Shown one piece after another: positions 26,499 to 35,652 of a stretch of DNA of 64,000 nucleotides. The DNA is from an uncultured Collinsella sp. (GTDB lineage: Bacteria; Actinomycetota; Coriobacteriia; Coriobacteriales; Coriobacteriaceae). The DNA lies in the NCBI GenBank assembly GCA_900762355.1, contig CAAFGE010000006.1, forward strand, positions 1 through 64,000, written 5' to 3'. Numbering within the stretch: position 1 is the stretch's first letter; the number at the start of each line of letters is the position of its first letter. The notes under the pieces were generated by a model. That model was not told the DNA's origin. It saw only the letters and a list, made by a program, of their open reading frames with translations, and searched no databases. Both the position numbers and the translations under genes were made by a program.

Positions 26499-29090
26499 CT
26501 ATCCGAGCACGCGTACGGGCCCCAAGAGGCCGCTGGGATCGGAGGGCTCGGTCATGCCGAACATGTCGGGGACGGCGTGGTCGAGGGTGTTGATGATATC
26601 GATCGTAAGCGCGTGCTCGCCGGCTAAAAGTGCGGCGGCCTCAAAGCGGTAAGGCGGACAGATGCGGGTGCCGAGGGATTTGCCGTCGAGGGTGACGGTT
26701 GCGGTCTCAAAGACCTCGCCAAGGTCGATGACGGTGCGGGTGGCCGCTTCGCCCAGGACAAAGGAGGCCCGGTAGCGGAATGTGCCGGCCTTGCCGGGGA
26801 ACTCGGCCGAGGAAAGGTCGTGCAGGTCTGCAAGCTCAACAGACTCGCCAAAGGCATCGGTGCCAGGGGCAGAGAAGGCAACCGCCCAGGGCCCGTCGAC
26901 GCATGTGGCTTCGTTTTCGGCGGTTGCCACAGCAACGGAACCTGTAGCCCCAAGGACCACGATGCAGCTCTCGTAGGGAGCCAGCTCGAGCGTGCCGTCA
27001 AAGGCGGCGGGCTCGGTGCCGTTGAGCAGGTCGAGGCGCGCGCCTGCAACGGGTGTGCCGTCGGCAAGCGCAATCTGAGTGGAGATACCCTGCTTGGGAT
27101 GCTCGTTGACGAGCATCAGATAGCTCTCGCCCGCCCGCTCGTAGCGCAGTGCGCGCAGCCAGGACTGGGGCTCGGCGCAAACCACGGTCTGCATGCCGGT
27201 ATTGGCAAGTGTGTCTGCGAGCTCGGTGGTCGCCAGGAGCTTGATGTCGGCGACCGCGGCTGCATCCAGGGAGGCAAAGCCCTCGCGGCCTGCAGTGTCA
27301 CCGTCGTAGCGCTTGTTCGGCAACTCATCCAGCGCGTACACGGCAACACCTGCGGCTGCGGCACGCGCGGCAAAGTCGAGCACGGCTCCGCCGACAAACT
27401 CGGCTCCGGGCATCACCAGGCAGCGGTATGCCTGGCCGTTCACGCTAAAGCCGCTACCGTCTGCGGCAATTTCAACGGCATAGCGCCCTGCGTCCTCAAA
27501 TGCCTCTGCCGGCACGATGTCAAAGTCGACCTGCGCGCGCAAAAGCTCGGAGGCGGCATGCTGCATAAAGTTCGCCTCGCCTGCCCACTCGGCGTCCGCA
27601 TGGTAGAGAAGCGCCACCGGGGTCGTTGCGCGCCCGCCGCTCAGCAGGCTCGCCGTACGGTTCATGTAGCTCATGAGCTGCCCAAAGTGTGCAAACTGGG
27701 GGTTTTGGCCATGCGCATAGAAATGCGGCGGGCAGTCCCAGTCGGGGAAGGCGGCCATGCTAAAGGCATGCGGCACAAACCAATTGACGCCGCGCACCAA
27801 AAAATGATCGGCGATCCACTTCATCTCGCGTAGGCCTTCGTGCCATCCAAATGCGCCAAAGACCTCGGCCATGCAGCGCCCCTGCTTTTTGGGGTCGAGG
27901 TGTGCTGCCGAGGAGCCCAGCTTGGGCAGCACGTAGTTATAGAACTCGAGGTCCCACACGCCGCGTCCGTAGCTGTGAAGGCCGCGGTCCATGCCGGGTA
28001 CCAGCTGGTTGATCACGATGTCGACGCCCGCCATGTCCTGACCGCCCACGGCGCGGAAGTAGTGCCCGGCGCCCACGCCCAGGCGCGCGTGGCAGTCCTT
28101 GTCCTCGATAACGTGGCCGATGTACTGCACGCCGCGCGCGCGGCACCAGTCTCCGAGCTGGTCGCAGAAGCACTCCTTATAGAGGGTGCTCGCGATGTCC
28201 ATATAGACGTGGCGTACGTGCGCGCCGGCCGGCTCGCGGTCCCACAGGTGCGGGAGCTCGGCCAGGTAGCGCTCGCCCAGTGCCGCGCGTAGGCGACGCT
28301 CAAGCTCGGCCGACCAGGGTAGGGGCGCGGTGGCCTTGCCGATGAGCGTGTCCGAGATGCCATCGGGGCCCGTGGTGCCCTTCTCGTTGGCAAATCCGGG
28401 CTCATCGGAGAAAAAGCCCAGGATCGTCTTGCCAAACTCATCGCCCAGATGCTCAAAATGCGGCTCGTAGACAGCATCGATGAGCTGCGCCACCGAGGCG
28501 CGGTCGACCATATTGATGTAGTCCTCGTTGTAGGAGGTCTTGCCGCTCGTGAACATCACGCATGCCTGCGTGAGGCCCGCAGGTGCATCGAAGACCAGGC
28601 GGCTGGGGTTGCCGTCTGCATCGTCGATTACTCGGTAAGCGACGTCGACGGGGCTGCCGCCCTGCATAAATGTCACGCCGTAGAAGCGCTCTGTTTTGTC
28701 GAGCATGTTGGCGAGCGCGATGCTCGCGGCGGACGTGGGACCCACGATGTCGAACGTGCGGTGCGTGAGCACGATCTTGCGGAGCTCGGGCACGGCCTCC
28801 TTGACGGCGCCGTTGGCAAAGCCCGTGGGGAAGTGCGCGTCGTCCAAGATCCAGAGCTTAAGGCCCAGCTGCTTGCACTCGTCAATGACAAAGCGCAAGT
28901 CGCGCCACCAGCCCTCGCCGCAAAAATCGGGGTGTGGGCGGCTTTCGAGGCAGACCTCGTGGATGTCGGCGCCGGCGATCTTTTCCAGATACTCGGCAAT
29001 GGTCTTATGGCTCTCGCCCTTCATCCACAAAAACGGAAGCACGTGGTTGTCGTATGTGCCCTCGAGCACCTGCTGATAGTACGCGGTCAT
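26499..29090 (-). CDS. Large glycoside hydrolase, unclassified, with C-terminal jelly-roll
   Basis: 863 residues from ATG 29090, fixed by AGGAGG four bases upstream; the frame is open 153 codons further but without support. The N-terminal TIM-barrel-like catalytic region (about 1-430) has PFLWMKGESHKTIAEYL, WILDDAHFPTGFANG and ILGFFSDEPGF, where acidic residues are candidate catalytic groups. A middle alpha/beta region contains VALLYHAD and a flavodoxin-like section. The last 100 residues form a GH2-like sugar-binding jelly-roll (GTFRYRASFVLG...). No signal peptide. It resembles the rhamnosidase-like large hydrolases, but I cannot name a family. The divergent AraC gene probably regulates it. 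Confidence 0.8.
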   Translation of the reverse strand: MTAYYQQVLEGTYDNHVLPFLWMKGESHKTIAEYLEKIAGADIHEVCLESRPHPDFCGEGWWRDLRFVIDECKQLGLKLWILDDAHFPTGFANGAVKEAVPELRKIVLTHRTFDIVGPTSAASIALANMLDKTERFYGVTFMQGGSPVDVAYRVIDDADGNPSRLVFDAPAGLTQACVMFTSGKTSYNEDYINMVDRASVAQLIDAVYEPHFEHLGDEFGKTILGFFSDEPGFANEKGTTGPDGISDTLIGKATAPLPWSAELERRLRAALGERYLAELPHLWDREPAGAHVRHVYMDIASTLYKECFCDQLGDWCRARGVQYIGHVIEDKDCHARLGVGAGHYFRAVGGQDMAGVDIVINQLVPGMDRGLHSYGRGVWDLEFYNYVLPKLGSSAAHLDPKKQGRCMAEVFGAFGWHEGLREMKWIADHFLVRGVNWFVPHAFSMAAFPDWDCPPHFYAHGQNPQFAHFGQLMSYMNRTASLLSGGRATTPVALLYHADAEWAGEANFMQHAASELLRAQVDFDIVPAEAFEDAGRYAVEIAADGSGFSVNGQAYRCLVMPGAEFVGGAVLDFAARAAAAGVAVYALDELPNKRYDGDTAGREGFASLDAAAVADIKLLATTELADTLANTGMQTVVCAEPQSWLRALRYERAGESYLMLVNEHPKQGISTQIALADGTPVAGARLDLLNGTEPAAFDGTLELAPYESCIVVLGATGSVAVATAENEATCVDGPWAVAFSAPGTDAFGESVELADLHDLSSAEFPGKAGTFRYRASFVLGEAATRTVIDLGEVFETATVTLDGKSLGTRICPPYRFEAAALLAGEHALTIDIINTLDHAVPDMFGMTEPSDPSGLLGPVRVLG

Positions 29091-29204
29091 GGATCCTCCT
29101 TGGCTCGATCGGTCTGCTGCATAGCACAGATTATGGACGCGTCGGCGCGTTCTGCTAATATCTGAATCACGACGAACTATGACCAAATCAACGATTGGCA
29201 AGCC

Positions 29205-30197
29205 ATGGAGATCGACGAGCTCGAGCGTAGGCTCAGCGAACTGAGCACCAGTGAGATCGCTTATAAAGACGGCATGGCATTTGATTGGTCGATTATGACC
29301 GAGCATGTCGAAATCGACGGATGCCCAGTGCGCAAGATTGGGCAGCCAGGGTTTGCCTATGCCCAGCCCGGCATGCCGCGTGGCCTGACGATAAGAAAAA
29401 ACTCGCGCTTTAATGCAGTTCCCGAGCACGTGCATGATTACGTGGAGCTGAGCTATGTGTATCGCGGACGCTGCCCGCAGACGGTGGCGGGGGAGAGGCT
29501 CGAGCTGGGCCGCAACGAGGTGCTTTTGCTCGACGCCCTCTGCCCGCATGCCGTGGCGGCGCTTGGTGAGGACGACATCATGCTAAGCATGACCGTTTCA
29601 CGCTCTTTTTTGCGCCGGAGTCTCGAGTCGAGCCTCTCGCGCGAGAGCGCGGTCTCGCGGTTTTTGTTCAACGCGCTCAACAGCGAGACGGACCATCGGG
29701 GCCATGTCCGTTTTCATTGCGGCGAGAGCCGTCGGATTCGGCGCTACATGCAGGAGATGCTCTGCGAGCTGTACGACCCGAGCCCCAACGGTCCCGAGAT
29801 CGTCTTGCGTCTGTTTCAGCTGTTTTTGGCCGAGCTCATGGATTGCTACGAGCGCGAGCTGGTGCGCGGCGCGGCGGACGGCACGGCGGGGCCCACTGCC
29901 CTGGTGACGGGAATGCTTGGCTATATCGATCGCGAATTCGCTGCATGCTCCCTCGAGGGGATGGCGGCGGAGTTTGGCTTGAGCCCTAATTATGCGACGG
30001 CGCTCCTTAAGCGGCATGTGGGCAAGACCTTTAGGCAGCTTGTGCAGGAGCGACGCCTGGTACGTGCGGCCGAGCTTCTGCGCGGCGGCGCCACGGCCGG
30101 GGCGGCTGCGCATGCGGTGGGCTATGAAAACATGAGCTTCTTCTACCGTAAGTTTCACGACAAGTATGGCTGCACCCCCGCGGCATACCGCCGGTAA
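29205..30197 (+). CDS. AraC-family transcriptional regulator
   Basis: 330 residues. An N-terminal cupin-like effector domain (PEHVHDYVELSYVYRG...) is followed by a linker and two AraC helix-turn-helices at about 230-330 (LEGMAAEFGLSPNYATALLKRH; AAHAVGYENMSFFYRKFHDKYGCTPAAYRR). It is divergent from the large glycoside hydrolase across 114 bases, the classic arrangement for local control by a sugar-responsive activator. The ribosome binding site is weak. Confidence 0.9.
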   Translation: MEIDELERRLSELSTSEIAYKDGMAFDWSIMTEHVEIDGCPVRKIGQPGFAYAQPGMPRGLTIRKNSRFNAVPEHVHDYVELSYVYRGRCPQTVAGERLELGRNEVLLLDALCPHAVAALGEDDIMLSMTVSRSFLRRSLESSLSRESAVSRFLFNALNSETDHRGHVRFHCGESRRIRRYMQEMLCELYDPSPNGPEIVLRLFQLFLAELMDCYERELVRGAADGTAGPTALVTGMLGYIDREFAACSLEGMAAEFGLSPNYATALLKRHVGKTFRQLVQERRLVRAAELLRGGATAGAAAHAVGYENMSFFYRKFHDKYGCTPAAYRR

Positions 30198-30364
30198 GCG
30201 CGGGGCGGATCGTCTTCGCTCCTTCGGTGTCAAAAAGTTTCAGCTGCAGCGCTGTTGCAGCGCGCGTCTGCGAAAAGAAGTGTCGGGTTTGGCACCCCTG
30301 CCCCTGCCTGTCGCGTGCGTGGGCGATACTCGGCCTATCGACCCGCAATGCAAAGGAGATGCTC

Positions 30365-31813
30365 ATGGCAAACATCAAGTTCCCCGAGGGTTTCTATTGG
30401 GGCGGCGCCACGGCCGCCAATCAGTTTGAGGGCGCTTGGAACGTTGACGGCCGCGGTCCGTCGGTCGACGACCACTTCTTGGGTGGCAGCTACAAGGAGC
30501 CGCGCCAGATTACGATCGACATCGACCCTAATCGCTTCTACCCCAACCATGACGGTATCGACTTTTACCATCACTACGAGGAGGACATCGCGCTGTTCGC
30601 CGAGATGGGCTTTACCATGTTCCGCATGTCCATCTCTTGGAGCCGCATCTTCCCCAACGGTGACGACGCCGAGCCCAACGAGGCCGGCCTCGCCTTCTAC
30701 GACCGCGTCTTCGACTGCCTGCGCGCTCACAATATCGAGCCGCTCGTGACCCTGTCGCACTACGAGATGCCCTATCACCTGGTCGAGAAATACAACGGCT
30801 GGGCGAGCCGCGAGCTCATCGGCTTCTTTGAGAAGTACTGCCAGACCGTCTTCGACCGCTATCAGGACAAGGTCAAGTTCTGGCTCACCTTCAACGAGAT
30901 CAACTGCGGCACTCAGGACATGGGCAACCTCTTTGAGACCAGCATGATTCAGGGCTTTGAGGGCCCGGCTTCGGCGGTCCATGCTACGCCGCAGGCTCGT
31001 ATGCAGGCGCTGCATCACCAGTTTGTCGCCAGCGGCCGCGTCGTGCGCTATGCCCACGAGCATTACCCGCAGTTTAAGATGGGCAACATGGACTGCTTCA
31101 TCCTCTCCTATGCCGCCACGTGCGATCCGGCCGACGTGTTCGCCGCGCAGCAGGAGATGAATACCATGAACTGGTACTGCTCCGACGTGCAGGTGCGCGG
31201 CAAGTACCCGTTCTATGCCAAGCGCTTCTGGGCCGAGAACGATGTCGAGCTCGTGATGGAGGACGGCGACCTGCAGGATATCGCCGACGGCAAGGTCGAT
31301 TTCTACACCTTTAGCTACTACATGTCCGGCACTGTGGGCACCCACAAGGATCACGAGATGACCGAGGGCAACATGACCTTTGGCGGCAAGAATCCCTATC
31401 TGGAGTCCACCGACTGGGGCTGGCAGATCGATCCGCTGGGTCTGCGCATCGCCCTCAACGAGATTTACGCCCGCTACGAGATTCCGCTGATGGTGGTCGA
31501 GAATGGCATGGGCGCCTACGATGAGGTCGAGGAGGACGGCTCCATCCACGACCCGTATCGTATCGCCTACTTGCAGAGCCACGTCAAGGCCATGGGCGAG
31601 GCCATTGCCGACGGCGTCGACCTGATCGCCTACACCTGGTGGGGTCCCATCGACCTGGTTTCCGCCGGCACCGGCGAGATGCGCAAGCGCTACGGCTTTA
31701 TCCACGTCGATAAGTACGACGACGGCACCGGTACCTACGAGCGACGCCGCAAGGACAGCTTCTACGCCTACCAGAAGATCATCAAGTCCAACGGTGCCGA
31801 GGGCCTGGATTAA
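30365..31813 (+). CDS. GH1 6-phospho-beta-glucosidase
   Basis: 482 residues from ATG 30365; AAAGGAG lies seven bases upstream, and the ATG at 30359 is too close. The GH1 opening FPEGFYWGGATAANQFEG is clear. The acid/base is Glu178 in FNEI and the nucleophile Glu379 in VVENGMG. It cleaves phosphorylated beta-glucosides delivered by a PTS. The PTS EIIA gene follows after 140 bases, and the matching EIIBC could be the one at 12620. Paralogues are named bglA/arb; I leave the symbol empty because the substrate is unproven. Confidence 0.93.
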   Translation: MANIKFPEGFYWGGATAANQFEGAWNVDGRGPSVDDHFLGGSYKEPRQITIDIDPNRFYPNHDGIDFYHHYEEDIALFAEMGFTMFRMSISWSRIFPNGDDAEPNEAGLAFYDRVFDCLRAHNIEPLVTLSHYEMPYHLVEKYNGWASRELIGFFEKYCQTVFDRYQDKVKFWLTFNEINCGTQDMGNLFETSMIQGFEGPASAVHATPQARMQALHHQFVASGRVVRYAHEHYPQFKMGNMDCFILSYAATCDPADVFAAQQEMNTMNWYCSDVQVRGKYPFYAKRFWAENDVELVMEDGDLQDIADGKVDFYTFSYYMSGTVGTHKDHEMTEGNMTFGGKNPYLESTDWGWQIDPLGLRIALNEIYARYEIPLMVVENGMGAYDEVEEDGSIHDPYRIAYLQSHVKAMGEAIADGVDLIAYTWWGPIDLVSAGTGEMRKRYGFIHVDKYDDGTGTYERRRKDSFYAYQKIIKSNGAEGLD

Positions 31814-31875
31814 TCGACAATATGAGTGCCACCGGGGAAAAGCGTTGGGATGGGCTCGCGATTCGAGTCCCCACC

Positions 31876-31904
31876 TTAGCATTTGAACCATTTGGCACTA
31901 TAAT
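31876..31904 (+). promoter_or_regulatory. Likely sigma-70 promoter for PTS EIIA
   Basis: A -35-like TTAGCA is followed by a 17-base spacer and a perfect TATAAT (31899-31904), 50 bases upstream of the EIIA start codon. Confidence 0.6.
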
Positions 31905-31953
31905 CACCATAGGCATGCGCACAACGTTGCGCTTAATCAAGAGGAGAAAACGT

Positions 31954-32490
31954 ATGGGTCTGTTTGACATGTTCAAGAAGAAGGCTGAGCCCGCGACTGC
32001 CGCTGCTCCGTCCTCCATCTCTGCTTCTGCCGGCGCCGACGTGCTGTGCTCGCCCGTCAAGGGCAAGGTCATCAAGATGGCCGACGTGCCCGATCCCGTC
32101 TTTGGTGGCGAGGTTCTGGGCAAGGGCTGCGCCGTGTGGCCCGAGGACGATCTGGTCTACGCTCCCTGCGACGGCAAGGTGACCGTCACCATGGGCCATG
32201 CCGTGGGTCTGCAGTCCGATAGCGGCATCGAGGTTCTGGTGCATGTTGGCGTCGATACCGTCAACATGAACGGCGATGGCTTCGAGGGCTTCGTCAAGGC
32301 CGACGACGTCGTAAAGGCTGGCCAGCCCATGCTCAAGATCGACCGCGCCAAGATCGCCGCTGCCGGCTACAAGGACTGCGTCGTCGTTGCTGTGTCCAAC
32401 ACCGCCGAGTTTGCCGATGTCGAACTCGCCGTCGAGGCCGACTCCGCTGTCGCCGCCGGTGACGCCATCGTTAAGGTCGTCCGCAAGTAA
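31954..32490 (+). CDS. PTS EIIA, glucose-type
   Basis: 178 residues from ATG 31954; AAGAGGAG lies upstream. After about 25 low-complexity residues comes the EIIAGlc domain. LCSPVKGKVIKMADVPDPVF opens it, and the phosphohistidine is His97 in VLVHVGVDTV; the helper His82 is 15 residues earlier, as in E. coli His75/His90. It carries phosphate from HPr to EIIB of glucose/beta-glucoside-type permeases. It is free-standing with its own promoter, so it may serve the EIIBC at 12620 and other permeases. Confidence 0.95.
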   Translation: MGLFDMFKKKAEPATAAAPSSISASAGADVLCSPVKGKVIKMADVPDPVFGGEVLGKGCAVWPEDDLVYAPCDGKVTVTMGHAVGLQSDSGIEVLVHVGVDTVNMNGDGFEGFVKADDVVKAGQPMLKIDRAKIAAAGYKDCVVVAVSNTAEFADVELAVEADSAVAAGDAIVKVVRK

Positions 32491-32513
32491 ACTGCGGCAT
32501 CCAAAGGATGTGC

Positions 32514-32546
32514 AAAGGTGGTCGGGTTTTCCGGCCACCTTTTTTA
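32514..32546 (+). terminator. Intrinsic terminator after EIIA
   Basis: AAAGGTGGTCGG pairs with CCGGCCACCTTT around GTTTT and is followed by TTTATT. It lies 24 bases past the stop codon. A textbook rho-independent terminator. Confidence 0.92.
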
Positions 32547-32726
32547 TTGCACCGCGGGGAAGCGTTTTATTGCACGTTGGGCGGGCTTGCAAACCGTTCG
32601 GACGCTAAAACGAACCGACCGCGCCTTCGCGTTGCCGAGGGTGTTCATAAGCGGATAGTATGGGCTTACTTATTACAACGTGCGCCGCGTCTGGGAAGCG
32701 CAGTGCCGCTCATTGGGAGGAACAAC

Positions 32727-33284
32727 ATGAAAAAGAAGCTGCTGCTTGCGCCCCTCATGGCCGTCTTGGTTGCATGCGTGGTCGTGCTTTCCGGTTGTGG
32801 AGGCCCTTCGATCGAGGAACTCATCACCGAGGATCTTACGACTCAGTTTGACGAGGTCAAGAACGGTGGCGACGAGTTCCTTTCTGGTCTGGAGGAGGCT
32901 TCGGGCGACGAGTTCGAGCAGTTGGGTATCGATCCCAAGGAGTATGCCAAGACCTATCTCGAAGGCTTTGACTACGAGATCGGCGACGTGACGGTCGACG
33001 AGGACAAGGGTGTCGCGACCGCCGAGGTCTCCATCACCTGCAAGTCCATGAACAAGATCGTCGAGGACTTCTCCACCCAGTATCAGGAGAAGGTCGCCGC
33101 GCTTGATACGGTTCCCTCCGATGACGAGCTGTATAAGATGGCCGGTCAGGTTATGGTCGATGTGACCAAGGCCACCGAGCCCAGGAAGACCACGGTTATC
33201 TTCAAGTACACCTGCAACGACGACGGCGAGTGGTCTGCCGACGACTCCGTCAACTCCGAGATGATGGATGCAATGCTGAGCTAG
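32727..33284 (+). CDS. Small lipoprotein, DUF5105-like
   Basis: 185 residues from ATG 32727 with GGGAGG seven bases upstream. The signal peptide ends in the lipobox LSGC (Cys24). The mature part is acidic and helical (EELITEDLTTQFDEVKNG...), with a DVTVDEDKGVATAEVSITCKS strand region, like small Gram-positive lipoproteins of the DUF5105 kind. The role is unknown. The structured element begins three bases after its stop codon. Confidence 0.82.
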   Translation: MKKKLLLAPLMAVLVACVVVLSGCGGPSIEELITEDLTTQFDEVKNGGDEFLSGLEEASGDEFEQLGIDPKEYAKTYLEGFDYEIGDVTVDEDKGVATAEVSITCKSMNKIVEDFSTQYQEKVAALDTVPSDDELYKMAGQVMVDVTKATEPRKTTVIFKYTCNDDGEWSADDSVNSEMMDAMLS

Positions 33285-33287
33285 TTT

Positions 33288-33459
33288 GTTGCGGCGTTTT
33301 ACCAAACGCCGCAACTGCTCGACGCTGCGCGGGCACCAGAGCGACAACTTGTCATTCAAAGAGGACGGCATGACCAGAAGGTCTATGCCGTCCTCTTTTC
33401 ATGCCAATTTGTTCGCTCTGGTGCCCGCTCGCCGTCCGTCCTCTACCTGCGGCGTTGCC
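33288..33459 (+). ncRNA. Structured stop-codon-abutting element, copy A
   Basis: Hairpin GTTGCGGCGTTT-TACC-AAACGCCGCAAC starts three bases after the lipoprotein stop. A long stem follows: GACGCTGCGCGGGCACC continuing into AGAGCGACAA (33321-33347) pairs with TTGTTCGCTCT then GGTGCCCGCTCGCCGTC (33409-33436). At its tip GAGGACGGCAT-GACC-AGAA-GGTC-T-ATGCCGTCCTC (33361-33395) forms a hairpin. A conserved tail ends CTACCTGCGGCGTTGCC. Copies B (53201) and C (25162) keep these pairings with different bases. No convincing open frame is present. Role unknown; perhaps a terminator, 3'-end stabiliser or processed small RNA. Confidence 0.78.
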
Positions 33460-33462
33460 ATG

Positions 33463-33523
33463 GTAGTCATTGGGGCGGCACTTGGGGACGTTCCTTTTCT
33501 GCCGGCAGTTGGGGACACTCCTT
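33463..33523. repeat. GGGGAC-loop repeat (copy 3)
   Basis: GGTAGTCATTGGGG is followed by CGGCA-CTTGGGGACGTTCCTTTTC-TGCCG (33476-33504, short stem) and CAGTTGGGGACACTCCTT. The same string of blocks follows the structured element at 53387, so element and repeat travel together here. Confidence 0.7.
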
Positions 33524-33579
33524 GCGCCAGCGTTGCATCGAATGCTCGGGAAAATACGAGCCGGTATTTGGCCGAATAG

Positions 33580-33718
33580 CGGGTCGCGGTTTCCGGATGG
33601 GGTGGGTTGTGGAAAGTGCGACCCGGAATATTGCTCTGAAACGGGATGCCGTTTCCCCGACAAGGCTCAACCGGAAAGCGCATCCCATTCTGGGGCGGCA
33701 AAACGGGATGCGCTTTCC
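33580..33718. repeat. GCGGAAA..CCCG palindrome cluster (family 4, copy 1)
   Basis: CGGGTCGCGGTTTCC (33580-33594) pairs imperfectly with GGAAAGTGCGACCCG (33611-33625). GGAAAGCGCATCCC (33673-33686) pairs perfectly with GGGATGCGCTTTCC (33705-33718). A further AACGGGATGCCGTTTCC block lies between. The same building blocks, nested differently, occur at 48528-48639. It abuts the end of the minus-strand phosphatase gene. Confidence 0.8.
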
Positions 33719-33759
33719 GCGCGACAGAATCTATGCAGCCGTGTTGAGCGACAGCCCCG

Positions 33760-34428
33760 CTACTCGCCCAGAATCAGCGCCGCGAGCTCATCCTGGGTGT
33801 CCACCACGTAGTCGGCGCCGGCGGCTTCTAGCTCTGCGCGGCCACGGAAGCCCCAAGCGACGCCGGCGCTCTTGAGGCCGGCGTTGTGACCGGTCAGGAT
33901 ATCGACATTGGAATCGCCCACATAGAGTGTGGTTGCCGGGTCGGCGCCTAGCTCTTTCATCACATGCAGCGTAACAGGCGCCTCGGGCTTGGGAGGAAAC
34001 GCGTCGACGCGGCCCTGCACCAGCGCAAAGCGCTCGGAACCAAAGTATTTTTCGATAAGCGGAGCGGCCGAAACATGGTCCTTGTTGGTGAGCACGGCAA
34101 GCTGCACGCCCGCGGTGCGCAGGCGGTCGAGCATCTCGATCGTGCCGGCGTACGGTGCGGTGTGGTCCTCCTTGTGCTCGCCGTAGTAAGCCCTAAACTC
34201 GGCAAGCGTCTGCTCAAACATACGGCCGTCGCCCGCATACTCGGCAGGCATAAAGCGCTCGACCAGCTTGAGCATGCCGTTTCCCACCTTGTAGCGGTAC
34301 TCGTCTACGGCAAACGTGGGCCAGCCGTGCGTCTCGCAGGTATGGTTGCCGGCGGCCGCCAGGTCCTCGAGCGTGTTGAGGATGGTGCCATCCAGATCAA
34401 AGATCACATGGGAAAAAGCTGCTGCCAT
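33760..34428 (-). CDS. HAD-family phosphatase, phosphoglycolate phosphatase-like
   Basis: 222 residues from ATG 34428, with AGGAGC upstream; the frame extends to 34491 without support. HAD motif I is FDLDGTILNT, motif II is LTNKD, the lysine lies in PPKPEAP and motif IV is YVGDSNVDI, all in the order of the Gph/PGP group. A helical cap follows motif I. It probably dephosphorylates small phosphate esters such as 2-phosphoglycolate. It lies 105 bases downstream of hypE and could be cotranscribed, but has no known link to hydrogenase maturation. Confidence 0.9.
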   Translation of the reverse strand: MAAAFSHVIFDLDGTILNTLEDLAAAGNHTCETHGWPTFAVDEYRYKVGNGMLKLVERFMPAEYAGDGRMFEQTLAEFRAYYGEHKEDHTAPYAGTIEMLDRLRTAGVQLAVLTNKDHVSAAPLIEKYFGSERFALVQGRVDAFPPKPEAPVTLHVMKELGADPATTLYVGDSNVDILTGHNAGLKSAGVAWGFRGRAELEAAGADYVVDTQDELAALILGE

Positions 34429-34533
34429 GGGTGCTCCTGCCGCTTGAGTTGTAAAACGCACCCCATGATACTTGGCATGCGTGCCGGGCATGTTTGGAAT
34501 CTGAATATCTTTAATAGCCCTGAGCCTTTGTCG

Positions 34534-35568
34534 TTAGCAAATCCTCGGCAGCTGCTCTCCTACGAGCATGTCGAGGATGCGGGTCGAGCCCCAGCCGGTG
34601 CGCACGCGCACGGCGGGGCGGGCGTCCTCGGCAAGCGGCAGCACGCGACCGATAATAGCGGCATTCTCGCCGTAGCGCGCGGCGCGCATGGCTGCCAGCG
34701 CGGCATCGGCCTGCTCGGCCGGCACCACGGCAACCATCTTGCCCTCGTTTGCTACCTGCAGCACGTCATAGCCGAGCATCTCGCAGGCTGCCTGCACGTC
34801 GGGGCGCACAGGCACGGCATCCTCGTCGACCTCCATGGCAACGCCGCTGGCCTGGGCAAACTCATTGAGCGTGGACGCCAGGCCGCCGCGCGTGGGGTCG
34901 CGGAAGCAGCGTGTTTCGGGTGCTGCGGCAAGCACATCGGCAATCAGGTGGTTGAGCGGCGCGGCATCGCTTTCGATGGTGCTCGAAAACGCCAAGCCCT
35001 CGCGTTGGCTCATGATGGCGATACCGTGGTCGCCCAGCGTACCCGATACCAGAATGACATCGCCGGGCTGGCAGTTGGCGCCGCTGAGCGCTACGCCCAC
35101 GGGCACTTCGCCCACGCCGGCGGTATTGATGTAGACGCCGTCGGCCCCGCCGCGCTCGACCACTTTGGTGTCGCCGGTGATGATCGCCACGCCCGCCTCG
35201 TGCGCCGTCTCGGCCATCGTTTGCACAATCTGGCGGAGCTTATCCATGGGATAGCCCTCTTCGAGGATAAAGCCGCACGATAGGTAGCGTACGTTGGCGC
35301 CCGAGGTCGCGACGTCGTTGACGGTTCCGCATACAGCGAGGCGGCCGATGTTGCCCCCGGGGAAGAACTGCGGCGAGACTACAAAGCTGTCGGTCGACAT
35401 GGCGATGCGCCCGCTCGTGGGCAGCGCGGCGACGCCGGCATCGTTGCCCTCGAGCAGCTCGGGCGACCCAAAGGCATCCAAAAAGACCTCATCGATGATG
35501 CGTTTCATCATCTGACCGCCAGAGCCGTGGCCCAACAGGACAGTGCTATCGGTGGCAGTACGGGACAT
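34534..35568 (-). CDS. hypE: Hydrogenase maturation factor HypE
   Basis: 344 residues. It opens LLGHGSGGQMMKRII, has MSTDSFVV and GDTKVV of the AIR-synthase/PurM fold, and ends in PRIC with the C-terminal cysteine that becomes thiocarbamoylated by HypF and is dehydrated to thiocyanate. This supplies the cyanide ligands of [NiFe] hydrogenase. It follows hypD by 84 bases. GGAG lies upstream of the ATG. The essential tail is intact. Confidence 0.97.
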   Translation of the reverse strand: MSRTATDSTVLLGHGSGGQMMKRIIDEVFLDAFGSPELLEGNDAGVAALPTSGRIAMSTDSFVVSPQFFPGGNIGRLAVCGTVNDVATSGANVRYLSCGFILEEGYPMDKLRQIVQTMAETAHEAGVAIITGDTKVVERGGADGVYINTAGVGEVPVGVALSGANCQPGDVILVSGTLGDHGIAIMSQREGLAFSSTIESDAAPLNHLIADVLAAAPETRCFRDPTRGGLASTLNEFAQASGVAMEVDEDAVPVRPDVQAACEMLGYDVLQVANEGKMVAVVPAEQADAALAAMRAARYGENAAIIGRVLPLAEDARPAVRVRTGWGSTRILDMLVGEQLPRIC

Positions 35569-35652
35569 ATCGAAAACTCCAATCGAGGACGGAATTATAT
35601 GGGTGAGGTGCAGCGTCGACCGGCTCGCCGTTCGTTAGAGCGGCGGAACCCA

